DNA of 7,709 nucleotides, taken from Bacteroidales bacterium (GTDB taxonomy: Bacteria; Bacteroidota; Bacteroidia; Bacteroidales; Paludibacteraceae). Below the pieces are notes generated by a model. The model was given only the letters and a program-made list of their open reading frames with translations. It ran no database searches and was not told the origin of the DNA. Within the stretch, counting starts at the first letter, position 1; each line of letters opens with the position of its first letter. Of this stretch, positions 1-5,361 are shown piece after piece. The translations under genes were made by a program, and so were the position numbers. The stretch spans positions 1 to 7,709 of the forward strand of contig CAAGDU010000131.1 of the NCBI GenBank assembly GCA_900768725.1. The letters run 5' to 3'.

Positions 1-15
1 AAATCAATTTGAGTG

Positions 16-47
16 CAAAGTTACAAATTCATGTCTGTTTCACCAAA
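16..47 (-). promoter_or_regulatory. Bacteroidetes-type promoter reading left
   Basis: On the minus strand the -33 box TTTG lies at 47-44 and the -7 box TAACTTTG at 23-16, separated by exactly 20 bases. This matches the Bacteroidetes primary sigma factor consensus (TTTG, 19-21 bases, TAnnTTTG). Transcription would start close to the left edge and serve a gene outside the window, so the target is unknown. The match is exact, but AT-rich spacers can produce such matches by chance. Confidence 0.6.
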
Positions 48-100
48 TTTTTCGTGTAACTTACTAACTTTCAATACTTCAAAGAACGATTTATATAATG

Positions 101-111
101 TTTAGTGGACA
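101..111 (+). repeat. 11-base copy of the sequence at the IS remnant's end
   Basis: TTTAGTGGACA at 101-111 is repeated exactly and in the same orientation at 980-990, just past the transposase remnant. The longer contexts (TTTAGTGGACAGCAATG here, TTTAGTGGACACTAGTG there) also look alike. It may be a solo end of the same insertion sequence family. The flanks diverge, so the assignment is tentative. Confidence 0.35.
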
Positions 112-176
112 GCAATGAAAATATTAAACTAACTAAATAGGCTACTTAAAAAATTTCTGAACATTTTGGGGAAATA

Positions 177-208
177 TTTGTTGAATTAAGAAAAAAGTTG
201 TAATTTTG
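177..208 (+). promoter_or_regulatory. Bacteroidetes-type promoter before the broken gene
   Basis: The -33 box TTTG is at 177-180 and the -7 box TAATTTTG at 201-208, with a 20-base spacer, an exact fit to the Bacteroidetes consensus. Transcription would begin around 213-216, leaving a leader of about 45 bases before the ATG at 260. It was evidently the promoter of the amidophosphoribosyltransferase-like gene. Because that gene is broken and no clear rho-independent terminator lies before murG, this promoter may now read through into murG (inference). Confidence 0.7.
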
Positions 209-533
209 CAGCCCGTAAAGAGTATTAACTACTTACAGTTATAGGTACAAAAAGGCTTTATGGAACCACTTAGACATGAGTGCGGTGTGGCGATGATTCG
301 CCTGCGCAAACCGCTGCATTACTATCAGGAGAAGTACGGGACATGGCAGTATGGCTTGAACAAGTTGTACCTGCTGATGGAGAAGCAACACAACCGCGGA
401 CAGGAGGGTGCGGGTATGGCTTGCGTAAAGATGCACGCCGCCGCAGGGGAAGAGTACATGTTCCGCGAACGCGCACTGGGCAGCGGGGCGATAACGGAGA
501 TATTTGATAAAACACACCGAGAAGTGGACCCAC

Positions 534-592
534 CCCTCCCTACGAGAGCACCCCAAAAATCAAAGATTTTTCGGGGACCCCGCAAGGGAGGG
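534..592. repeat. Nested palindromic element in the broken gene
   Basis: Outer arms CCCTCCCT (534-541) and AGGGAGGG (585-592) pair perfectly. Inside, CCCCAAAAATC (551-561) pairs with GATTTTTCGGGG (565-576), with one bulged C at 572 and a three-base loop. A small GGGGACCCC palindrome (573-581) overlaps the inner arm. The element interrupts the amidotransferase reading frame just after the last recognisable residues, so it looks like an insertion. It codes for nothing recognisable and resembles the short palindromic repeats scattered in many Bacteroidales genomes. Confidence 0.7.
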
Positions 593-600
593 AGTAGAAA

Positions 601-621
601 AATTACCTTCGACTATTCAAA
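601..621. repeat. Copy A of a 21-base dispersed repeat
   Basis: The 21 bases here match 6795-6815 at 20 of 21 positions; the single difference is C at 610 against T at 6804. It directly follows the palindrome at 534-592 within the pseudogene. The second copy forms the loop of an inverted repeat between the trigger factor and mpl genes. A match this long by chance within 7.7 kb is very unlikely. Confidence 0.7.
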
Positions 622-712
622 GTGGGGAGAGTCTATCTGGCAGAGGACAAACGGCTGTGGATGAGGCGGTTCTGCGGATGCCGTGGGCGGGGGAGTTGTA
701 TATGGAGCATCT

Positions 713-993
713 AAGGTATTCGAGGAACAAAGTAGAAATGCTGTTGAGATACAAATATATGTAGCCGTCATCACACATGGTCTATTGAGCATCATCAAGG
801 ACAGCATGCATATAACATATAGCACGTATGAAATGCTGCAAATTATCGGTGCTTCCCTCTTAGACACAACACCACTCCAAGAGTTGCTGAGCCAAACTAA
901 TTCTCAAAATGTCAAAGAACACGATATTGTTAACAAACAACTAATGTTCGATTTTTAAGATCGATTTTTAACTTTTATTTTTAGTGGACACTA
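713..993 (+). mobile_element. IS4-type insertion sequence, 3' remnant
   Basis: The frame from about 713 to the TAA at 956-958 encodes KVFEEQSRNAVEIQIYVAV, then a hydrophobic stretch, STYEMLQIIGASLLDTTPL and a short tail ending LMFDF. I recognise this as the C-terminal 80 residues or so of Bacteroidetes IS4-family transposases, where a K-x-F-x-G-x-S-x-NAV motif precedes QIYVA. Residues before it, including the first two catalytic Asp regions of the DDE fold, are gone. Upstream sequence in the other frame belongs to the amidophosphoribosyltransferase remnant, so the junction is near 713-720. The IS end is probably around 980-993 (TTTAGTGGACACTAG). It cannot transpose by itself. The family name rests on recall, not a search. 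Confidence 0.65.
980..990 (+). repeat. Second copy of TTTAGTGGACA, probable IS terminus
   Basis: TTTAGTGGACA lies 21 bases after the transposase stop codon, at the place where the insertion sequence should end. It repeats 101-111 exactly in direct orientation. The following CTAGTG may be part of the terminal repeat or the target flank; with only one end of the element present the exact boundary cannot be fixed. Confidence 0.4.
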
Positions 994-1027
994 GTGTTCT
1001 TAATTCTTAATTTTCAATTATCTACGC

Positions 1028-1050
1028 GCCCTCTTAATTCTTAATTCATA
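1028..1050. repeat. AT-rich 23-base repeat before murG
   Basis: These 23 bases are identical to 3077-3099 and end six bases before the murG start codon. They are built from TTAATTC units, and a related block lies at 998-1019. Such TTAATTC/TAATTCAT strings are frequent in Bacteroidales spacers. No Shine-Dalgarno sequence is visible ahead of murG, which is normal for the phylum, so this AT-rich stretch is also the translation leader. Confidence 0.7.
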
Positions 1051-1056
1051 TTTGAT

Positions 1057-2199
1057 ATGAAGTACCTCATTTCAGGCGGAGGAACAGGTGGACATATCTT
1101 CCCCGCAGTAAGTATCGCCAATGCCTTGCGTGAACTTGACCCGCAGGCGGACATCCTCTTTGTCGGCGCCTTAGGACGCATGGAGATGGAGCGCGTGCCG
1201 CAAGCAGGCTATAAGATTATCGGCTTGCCCGTGCGGGGCTTCAACCGCAAGAAGCCGTGGAAGAACATCTCCGTCGTGTGGGACTTGCTGCGCTCTATGG
1301 TGCAGGCGCGGCGTATCGTCCGCGACTTCCGCCCCGACGTAGGTATAGGCGTAGGCGGCTACGCCAGCGGCGCAGCTATGAAAGTAGCAGCGAAGATGGG
1401 CGTGCCCATCCTGCTGCAAGAGCAGAACGGCTTTGCCGGAGTTACCAACAAACTGCTCAAAGACGACGCGCAGAAGATTTGTGTGGCTTATGAGGGGATG
1501 GAGCGTTTCTTCCCTGCGGAGAAGATTCTACTCACGGGCAACCCTGTGCGTCAGGACTTAGTCCACGGTAGCAAAGAGCAAGCCGTCGCCTACCTGCAAA
1601 AGGAATATGGTGTCGCATTCTCGCTCGAGCGCCCCACCCTACTCATCATCGGCGGTAGCCTCGGCGCACGCACCATCAACCAAGCACTCCTCGCCGGCGC
1701 GCAGCAACTGCTCGACCAAGGCATCCAAGTTATCTGGCAAACCGGCAAGACCTACTACGAACAGATTCGGAGTCAGTTGTCAAATTTTCCGGGTGCGCAG
1801 GCGTCCTCGCCTGCTAAATTGTCAAATGGTCCAATAGTGGTAACTCCTTTCCTCACTAACATGCCCGACCTGTATGCGTTAGCGGATTTGGTCATCTCCC
1901 GCGCGGGGGCAAGCAGTATCAGCGAGTTGTGCCTGTTGGGCAAGCCTGCTATCCTCGTGCCTTCGCCCAATGTGGCGGAAGACCATCAGACGCATAACGC
2001 CATGGCATTGGTCAACAAAGACGCAGCCGTGCTGGTGAAAGACGCAGATGCGGGGCAGCAACTTATCCCCACCGCCCTCGCACTCCTGCAAGACCCCGAC
2101 CGCCTCAGCGCACTGAGCGAGCATATCCTCACCCTCGCCCAACCCGACTCCGCCCGCCGCATCGCCGAGGAAGTGATACACCTGTGTAAAATAGGATAG
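1057..2199 (+). CDS. murG: MurG, lipid II-forming GlcNAc transferase
   Basis: MurG transfers GlcNAc from UDP-GlcNAc to lipid I on the inner face of the cytoplasmic membrane, making lipid II for peptidoglycan. The 380-residue product has the GT-B layout. The N-terminal glycine-rich loop GGGTGGH is at 7-13, RGFNRK at 60-65, GVGGYASG at 98-105, QEQN at 121-124 (HEQN in E. coli) and GNPVR at 161-165. The second glycine-rich loop GGSLGA is at 199-204, SRAGASSISE at 281-290 and PSPNVAEDHQT at 302-312, the UDP-GlcNAc-binding side. All key motifs are present. The ATG at 1057 places the first loop as usual. It is about 25 residues longer than E. coli MurG, partly through an insertion at residues about 241-257 encoded by a palindromic repeat. 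It stands alone here, without the ftsW or murC neighbours common in division and cell wall clusters, and sits behind an IS remnant; its promoter is unclear. Confidence 0.95.
   Translation: MKYLISGGGTGGHIFPAVSIANALRELDPQADILFVGALGRMEMERVPQAGYKIIGLPVRGFNRKKPWKNISVVWDLLRSMVQARRIVRDFRPDVGIGVGGYASGAAMKVAAKMGVPILLQEQNGFAGVTNKLLKDDAQKICVAYEGMERFFPAEKILLTGNPVRQDLVHGSKEQAVAYLQKEYGVAFSLERPTLLIIGGSLGARTINQALLAGAQQLLDQGIQVIWQTGKTYYEQIRSQLSNFPGAQASSPAKLSNGPIVVTPFLTNMPDLYALADLVISRAGASSISELCLLGKPAILVPSPNVAEDHQTHNAMALVNKDAAVLVKDADAGQQLIPTALALLQDPDRLSALSEHILTLAQPDSARRIAEEVIHLCKIG
1777..1827. repeat. In-frame palindromic insertion in murG
   Basis: A perfect hairpin, GCAGGCG (1797-1803), loop TCCT, CGCCTGC (1808-1814), is flanked by direct repeats TTGTCAAAT at 1777-1785 and 1819-1827. 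It adds roughly 14-17 codons (LSNFPGAQASSPAKLSN) between the Q-T-G-K helix region and VVTPF of MurG, where typical homologues have a short loop. The core GCGTCCTCGCCTGCT (1801-1815) recurs exactly at 5333-5347. The frame is kept and all catalytic motifs are elsewhere, so MurG is probably active. Confidence 0.7.
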
Positions 2200-2243
2200 A
2201 AAAAAGAAAAAACTGTCTAACTGACCATCAAAAGCAATCACTG

Positions 2244-2278
2244 AAAACGCCGCCCCGACTTGTCGGGATGGCGTTTTT
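2244..2278 (+). terminator. Rho-independent terminator after murG
   Basis: AAAACGCC (2244-2251) pairs with GGCGTTTT (2270-2277), and CCCGAC (2254-2259) pairs with GTCGGG (2262-2267), followed by a T run. It lies 45 bases past the murG stop. The A-rich left arm gives U residues on the opposite strand too, so it may act in both directions. Confidence 0.85.
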
Positions 2279-2337
2279 GAAAAAAGCGAAGGGCTTCTGC
2301 ATTGATTTTTATCCATTGCTAACGATTTACACATAAA

Positions 2338-2371
2338 AAGAGGCTGCCCAACAACTTGTTAGCAGCCTCTT
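2338..2371 (-). terminator. Terminator of the rubrerythrin gene
   Basis: AAGAGGCTGC (2338-2347) and GCAGCCTCTT (2362-2371) form a perfect 10-base-pair stem. On the minus strand it begins 23 bases after the rubrerythrin stop codon, and the stem runs into a T-rich tail (complement of the A run at 2335-2339). The murG terminator lies just beyond, so the two converging genes are insulated from each other. Confidence 0.8.
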
Positions 2372-2393
2372 ATATATAAACCTGTTAGGTCGA

Positions 2394-2942
2394 TTACTTC
2401 TTGAAGTAGCGGTTGAAGAGACCCTCAAAGCCCTTGCCGTGGCGAGCCTCATCCTTTGCCATCTCGTGAACGGTGTCGTGGATAGCGTCGAGGTTCAACT
2501 CTTTCGCACGCTTAGCGATACGCAGTTTGTCCTCGCATGCACCAGCCTCTGCCATCATGCGCTTCTCAAGGTTGGTCTTGGTGTCCCATACTACATCGCC
2601 CAAGAGTTCTGCAAACTTAGCGCAGTGCTCAGCCTCCTCAAACGCATAGCGCTTGAATGCCTCTGCAACCTCTGGATAGCCCTCGCGATCAGCCTGACGC
2701 GACATAGCCAAGTACATACCTACCTCGGTAGCCTCACCCATGAAGTGTGCATTCAGGTCTTCTTTCATCTGTGCATCAGTATCTTTGGCTACGCCGATTA
2801 CGTGCTCGCAAGCGAATGCCAAGCCTGCGTTCTCGTCAACGGTCTTCCATGTTACTACTTGTTTGCACTGCGGGCAACGCTCAGGTGCCTCTGCGCCCTC
2901 AAATACGAATCCGCAAATCGGGCAAATAAATTTCTTGTTCAT
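2394..2942 (-). CDS. Reverse rubrerythrin (N-terminal rubredoxin)
   Basis: This 182-residue cytoplasmic protein reduces hydrogen peroxide, and in some relatives oxygen, protecting anaerobes from oxidative stress. Residues 1-35 are a rubredoxin-like iron site with CPIC (Cys7, Cys10) and CPQC (Cys23, Cys26). Residues from about 55 form a four-helix diiron domain with Glu70/Glu73, the first ExxH at Glu103-His106, a Glu-containing helix near 132-137, and the second ExxH at Glu165-His168. The rubredoxin domain comes first, the reverse of classical rubrerythrin, as in the oxygen-induced reverse rubrerythrins of clostridia. All expected ligands are present and the length is normal. Electrons probably come from NAD(P)H through a rubredoxin reductase encoded elsewhere. 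It is a single-gene unit converging with murG. The start at 2942 puts the first Cys pair at the usual distance. I see no strong consensus promoter on this strand. Confidence 0.92.
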   Translation of the reverse strand: MNKKFICPICGFVFEGAEAPERCPQCKQVVTWKTVDENAGLAFACEHVIGVAKDTDAQMKEDLNAHFMGEATEVGMYLAMSRQADREGYPEVAEAFKRYAFEEAEHCAKFAELLGDVVWDTKTNLEKRMMAEAGACEDKLRIAKRAKELNLDAIHDTVHEMAKDEARHGKGFEGLFNRYFKK

Positions 2943-2953
2943 TGTTGTAAAGT

Positions 2954-2986
2954 TTTGTTTAATGTTGGTTAATATGCTTAACTTTG
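2954..2986 (+). promoter_or_regulatory. Consensus promoter motif facing right, no gene to serve
   Basis: TTTG (2954-2957), 21 bases, TAACTTTG (2979-2986) matches the Bacteroidetes promoter consensus on the plus strand. It lies in the leader of the leftward rubrerythrin gene and points away from it, towards the 3' end of the S41 protease gene. There is no plus-strand gene within reach. It may be a chance match in AT-rich DNA or drive an antisense or small RNA. Confidence 0.3.
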
Positions 2987-3011
2987 CTTATGCAAAAATT
3001 GTACCAAATTG

Positions 3012-3069
3012 AGTGGTCAGTGGTTAGTGGTTTGTGGTCAGTGGTTTGTTGTTAGTTGTTAGTGGTCAG
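3012..3069. repeat. Degenerate GTGGT-type tandem repeat
   Basis: The stretch is built almost wholly from short units such as AGTGGTC, AGTGGTT and TGTTAGT, repeated about nine times with variation. It contains no reading frame and sits between the rubrerythrin leader and the 3' end of the protease gene. Similar low-complexity GTGGT/TTAGT spacers are frequent in Bacteroidales. No function is evident. Confidence 0.7.
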
Positions 3070-3076
3070 AGCATGT

Positions 3077-3099
3077 GCCCTCTTAATTCTTAATTCATA
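3077..3099. repeat. Second copy of the 23-base AT-rich repeat
   Basis: Identical to 1028-1050. Here it is followed by further TAATTCA units to about 3110. It overlaps the 3' end of the S41 protease gene: the repeat stretch provides the last codons (Asn-Tyr-Glu-Leu) and the TGA stop at 3097-3095. Confidence 0.7.
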
Positions 3100-4726
3100 A
3101 TTCATAATTAGAAATCGTCTCCACCGCCTTCTTCGTTATCTCGTCGTCTCGCTCGAAGAGCGGGAAGAAGCCGTCATCGCCGAGGATATTGCGCACGATA
3201 TACGCGTTCACCAGCCTGAGAATCAACGGTTTCGACTTCGCTATCTCTTTCTGGTTAGGCTCCACGCCCTTGTCTTTGCAGTACTGCACGAACTCCGGCA
3301 GCCAGTTGGCTTCCAGCAGATGCTTCTCCAGCGAATGCCAGTCTTTGTAGCGGCTCAGTTCCTTGCGGTGTGCGTCGGTGTATTGGTACGCAAACTGGTA
3401 AGTGTAGGCGCGGTTCGCCACTTGGTTGAAATAGGCGGTGTAGAGCGTCGTATCGCGCCCCACGAACACGTCCGGCATGATACCGCCGCCCCCGTGCACC
3501 ACGCGCCCTTTCTTCGTGCGATAGACCGTCGTGTCTTGGTAGTGCACACTGTCGGCGTTGTAGAACTCGCCGTGCTCAAAGCGGTCAAGCAACTCCATCT
3601 GATAATCCGCTTGGTCGCCCAGCGTGTAGGGTTTCTGTATGCAACGCCCCGAGGGTGTGTAGTAGCGCGCCACGGTCAGGCGTATCGCACTGCCGTCCGT
3701 GAACGGCATCTGCTGCTGTACCAACCCCTTGCCAAACGAGCGGCGACCGATGATGACGGCGCGGTCGTTGTCCTGCATGGCGCCTGCGAAAATCTCGCTC
3801 GCCGAAGCCGAGAAGTCGTCTATCAGCACCGCCAGAGGCACGTCTTGGAAACGCCCTGTGCCGTTGGCGCGTGCCTCGTAACGGGGGTAAGCACGCCCCT
3901 CGGAATAGACTATCATATCGCCGTTGGCAAGAAACTCATTCGCCATGCGGATGGCTTGGTCCATATAGCCACCGCTGTTCTCGCGCAAGTCCACGATATA
4001 CGCCTCCGCCCCTTGCGAACGAACCGTAGCCAGCGCAGAGATAAACTCGGCGTAGGTCTTCTCGCCGAACTTGTTCACGCGGATAAAACCGATCTTCTTC
4101 TGTCCCTCGATGACGAACTTCGCGTCCACCGAGTTGACGGGTATGTCCCCGCGTGTGATGGTGAAATGCAGCAACTCGGGCTCGCCGCTGCGCATCACGC
4201 CAATCTTCACCTTTGTGCCTTTCTCGCCGCGCAGGGTGTGCATCACTTTCTCGTTGTTGATATGCTTGCCCACAAAGAGCGAGTCGTCCACGGTGATGAG
4301 TTTGTCGCCTGCCACCACGCCCACGCCCTCGCTCGGACCGCCCGCGATGACTGCCACGATACGCACCGTGTCGTTCTGGATGTTGAACTGCACCCCGATG
4401 CCGGAGAACGAAGCCGACAACTCGGAGTTGACCATCTCAAGGTCTTTCTTCGGAATATACGCGGAGTGCGGGTCCAGTTTCTGCACCAACTCCACCATCA
4501 CCTCGTCGGTGATGCTGTCCATATTCAGTTCGTCCACGTATGCGGACTCCATGAGTTGCAGCAACTGGTCCACCTTGCTGGCGGGTGCCTGATAAATCTG
4601 CCCGTTCTGAATGAAGAAACGCTGGGCATTCACCTTGTTGCTCACCGCGTTACCGATGAGAAACCCCACCAGCAACGCCACCACGGCAATCGTGGGAAAC
4701 AAATACTTTTTTACGTTCGGTTTCAT
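3095..4726 (-). CDS. S41 C-terminal processing protease (CtpA/Prc-type)
   Basis: This 543-residue protein belongs to the S41 serine proteases, which degrade or trim envelope proteins from their C-termini. Residues about 8-28 are a hydrophobic segment behind a KPNVKK start, giving an inner-membrane anchor or uncleaved signal, with the body in the periplasm. A PDZ domain spans about 105-185 (FSGIGVQF, then GGPSEGVGVVAGDKL). The protease core runs from about 210 to 425 with DLRENSGG at 246-253. Ser308 in FSASASEIFAGA and Lys333 in SFGKG are 25 residues apart, the same spacing as the Ser-Lys dyad of E. coli Prc and plant D1 protease. A C-terminal helical region of about 120 residues follows. I chose ATG 4726; the longer frame would begin with TTG at 4750 inside a repeat. 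Its last codons come from a TAATTCA repeat. It follows the dCMP deaminase gene by 143 bases. No convincing terminator is visible downstream. Confidence 0.93.
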   Translation of the reverse strand: MKPNVKKYLFPTIAVVALLVGFLIGNAVSNKVNAQRFFIQNGQIYQAPASKVDQLLQLMESAYVDELNMDSITDEVMVELVQKLDPHSAYIPKKDLEMVNSELSASFSGIGVQFNIQNDTVRIVAVIAGGPSEGVGVVAGDKLITVDDSLFVGKHINNEKVMHTLRGEKGTKVKIGVMRSGEPELLHFTITRGDIPVNSVDAKFVIEGQKKIGFIRVNKFGEKTYAEFISALATVRSQGAEAYIVDLRENSGGYMDQAIRMANEFLANGDMIVYSEGRAYPRYEARANGTGRFQDVPLAVLIDDFSASASEIFAGAMQDNDRAVIIGRRSFGKGLVQQQMPFTDGSAIRLTVARYYTPSGRCIQKPYTLGDQADYQMELLDRFEHGEFYNADSVHYQDTTVYRTKKGRVVHGGGGIMPDVFVGRDTTLYTAYFNQVANRAYTYQFAYQYTDAHRKELSRYKDWHSLEKHLLEANWLPEFVQYCKDKGVEPNQKEIAKSKPLILRLVNAYIVRNILGDDGFFPLFERDDEITKKAVETISNYEL

Positions 4727-4748
4727 AATGGATTCAGGATTAAGGAAC

Positions 4749-4822
4749 AAGGATTAAAGACTTATCACCACCGTCTATGAATTTTCGCGTTCGGAACTAT
4801 TTTGTCTTTTATCCTTCATCTT
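4749..4822. repeat. Inverted-repeat element between deaminase and protease genes
   Basis: AAGGATTAAAGAC (4749-4761) pairs with GTCTTTTATCCTT (4804-4816), one mismatch in 13. The right arm GTCTTTTATCCTTCATC (4804-4820) is identical to 6824-6840 in the trigger factor to mpl junction. The 42-base interior has no similarity to the interior of that other copy that I can see. On the minus strand the left arm lies about 20-35 bases upstream of the protease start codon, so it forms part of its leader. Confidence 0.7.
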
Positions 4823-4823
4823 T

Positions 4824-4863
4824 CCCGATAAATCGGGATGCAAGCCTCAGCGAGCAAAGCGAG
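4824..4863. repeat. Small hairpin plus GCGAGC repeat
   Basis: CCCGA (4824-4828), loop TAAA, TCGGG (4833-4837), followed by AGCGAGCAAAGCGAGC (4849-4864), which contains GCGAGC twice. It starts six bases after the deaminase stop codon on the minus strand. There is no T run on that strand after the hairpin, so a terminator role is weak; it may act as a processing or attenuation structure or be a mobile repeat. Confidence 0.45.
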
Positions 4864-4869
4864 CGGTCT

Positions 4870-5292
4870 TTAATCATTCAGATACACCACTTCAATCCCT
4901 GCTTTTTTCAGCAGTTCAATACCATCCATGATACGATACTCCTCGCCATAGACCACACGCTTGATACCCGCTTGGATAATCAGTTTCGAGCACTCCATGC
5001 ACGGGCTGGCGGTAACATAGAGCGTGGCGCCCTCGCTGCTGTTGTTGCTCCGCGCCACCTTCGTGATGGCGTTCGCCTCGGCGTGCAGCACATAGGGCAG
5101 CGACACGTTGTTTGCGTCCTCACAGCAGTTTTCGAAGCCGCTCGGCGTGCCGTTGTAGCCGTCGGAGATAATCATCTGGTCTTTCACGAGCAGTGCCCCC
5201 ACCTTACGGCGTTGGCAGTAACTGTTCTCCGCCCACGTGCGAGCCATACGCATGTAGAGATAATCGCGTTTTGTCTGTTTCTCTGTATTCAT
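4870..5292 (-). CDS. Deoxycytidylate (dCMP) deaminase
   Basis: The 140-residue cytosolic enzyme converts dCMP to dUMP, the substrate of thymidylate synthase. It carries the zinc-dependent cytidine/deoxycytidylate deaminase signature: HAEANA with His70 as zinc ligand and Glu72 as proton shuttle, then PCMEC with Cys98 and Cys101 as the other ligands. The segment GYNGTPSGFENC at 45-56 is typical of dCMP deaminases of the ComEB type and separates them from cytidine and tRNA adenosine deaminases. Length is normal and ATG 5292 fits the family start. It lies 69 bases after mpl and 143 bases before the S41 protease gene on the same strand, probably co-transcribed. Its upstream spacer is mostly a palindromic repeat. 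Allosteric control by dCTP/dTTP is known for relatives but cannot be judged here. Confidence 0.92.
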   Translation of the reverse strand: MNTEKQTKRDYLYMRMARTWAENSYCQRRKVGALLVKDQMIISDGYNGTPSGFENCCEDANNVSLPYVLHAEANAITKVARSNNSSEGATLYVTASPCMECSKLIIQAGIKRVVYGEEYRIMDGIELLKKAGIEVVYLND

Positions 5293-5300
5293 AAGACCGG

Positions 5301-5347
5301 GTACGCAGGTGGTACATACCGACTTGTCGTGTGCGTCCTCGCCTGCT
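5301..5347. repeat. Palindromic repeat before the deaminase gene
   Basis: Outer arms GCAGG (5305-5309) and CCTGC (5342-5346) enclose the palindrome CCGACTTGTCG (5319-5329). The right half GCGTCCTCGCCTGCT (5333-5347) is identical to 1801-1815 within murG, and CCGACTTGTCG also occurs in the murG terminator at 2255-2265. On the minus strand it occupies bases 9-55 upstream of the deaminase ATG, so it forms the 5' leader or the junction with mpl. Confidence 0.6.
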
Positions 5348-5361
5348 TATTTGTAAATCAA

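Larger units (their letters stand above)
260..718 (+). pseudogene. amidophosphoribosyltransferase-like gene, 5' remnant
   Basis: The reading frame opens at ATG 260 with MEPLRHECGVAMIRL, followed by YGLNKLYLLMEKQHNRGQEG and GEEYMFRERALGSGAITEIF. This is the start of a class II glutamine amidotransferase (Ntn-hydrolase) domain of the large, roughly 600-residue Bacteroidales amidophosphoribosyltransferase-like proteins; the Cys in ECGV is the expected nucleophile. The family transfers glutamine-derived ammonia to phosphoribosyl pyrophosphate in purine synthesis. Recognisable sequence stops near residue 85 (about 514). A palindrome follows at 534-592, and that frame ends at 664. Further homology (MPWAGELYMEHLRYS, about 672-719) resumes in another frame, so there is a frameshift as well. 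The remaining 80% or so, including the phosphoribosyltransferase domain, is absent and replaced by a transposase remnant. The 134-residue open frame could still be translated, but it lacks most of the catalytic domain. The assignment rests on recalled family sequence. Confidence 0.75.

Noticed and set aside
1..259. Search for a small gene or RNA gene in the left non-coding stretch.
   Set aside because: No frame with plausible protein content and no tRNA-like or riboswitch-like folding that I could recognise; only promoters and the IS-end-like repeat are supported.
2439..2972. A 177-residue plus-strand frame opposite rubrerythrin, positioned away from the orphan promoter.
   Set aside because: Its Cys- and Leu-rich content mirrors the rubrerythrin codons; the real gene has four Cys ligands and two ExxH motifs on the other strand.
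3012..3069. Possible CRISPR array because of repeated GTGGT units.
   Set aside because: Units are only about 7 bases, without unique spacers of constant length; this is a degenerate simple repeat.
4724..4750. Longer protease start at 4750 (MFLNPESIMKPN).
   Set aside because: The codon at 4750 is TTG and the added residues are encoded by the spacer repeat; ATG 4726 directly precedes the lysines and membrane segment.
3320..4780. A 486-residue open frame on the plus strand opposite the S41 protease gene.
   Set aside because: It is the antisense shadow of a GC-rich gene: the protein is rich in His, Val and Arg, has no recognisable motif, and the opposite strand encodes a complete S41 protease with its dyad.
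4824..4837. Hairpin after the deaminase gene as a rho-independent terminator.
   Set aside because: The stem is only five base pairs and no T run follows on the minus strand, so transcription probably continues to the protease gene.
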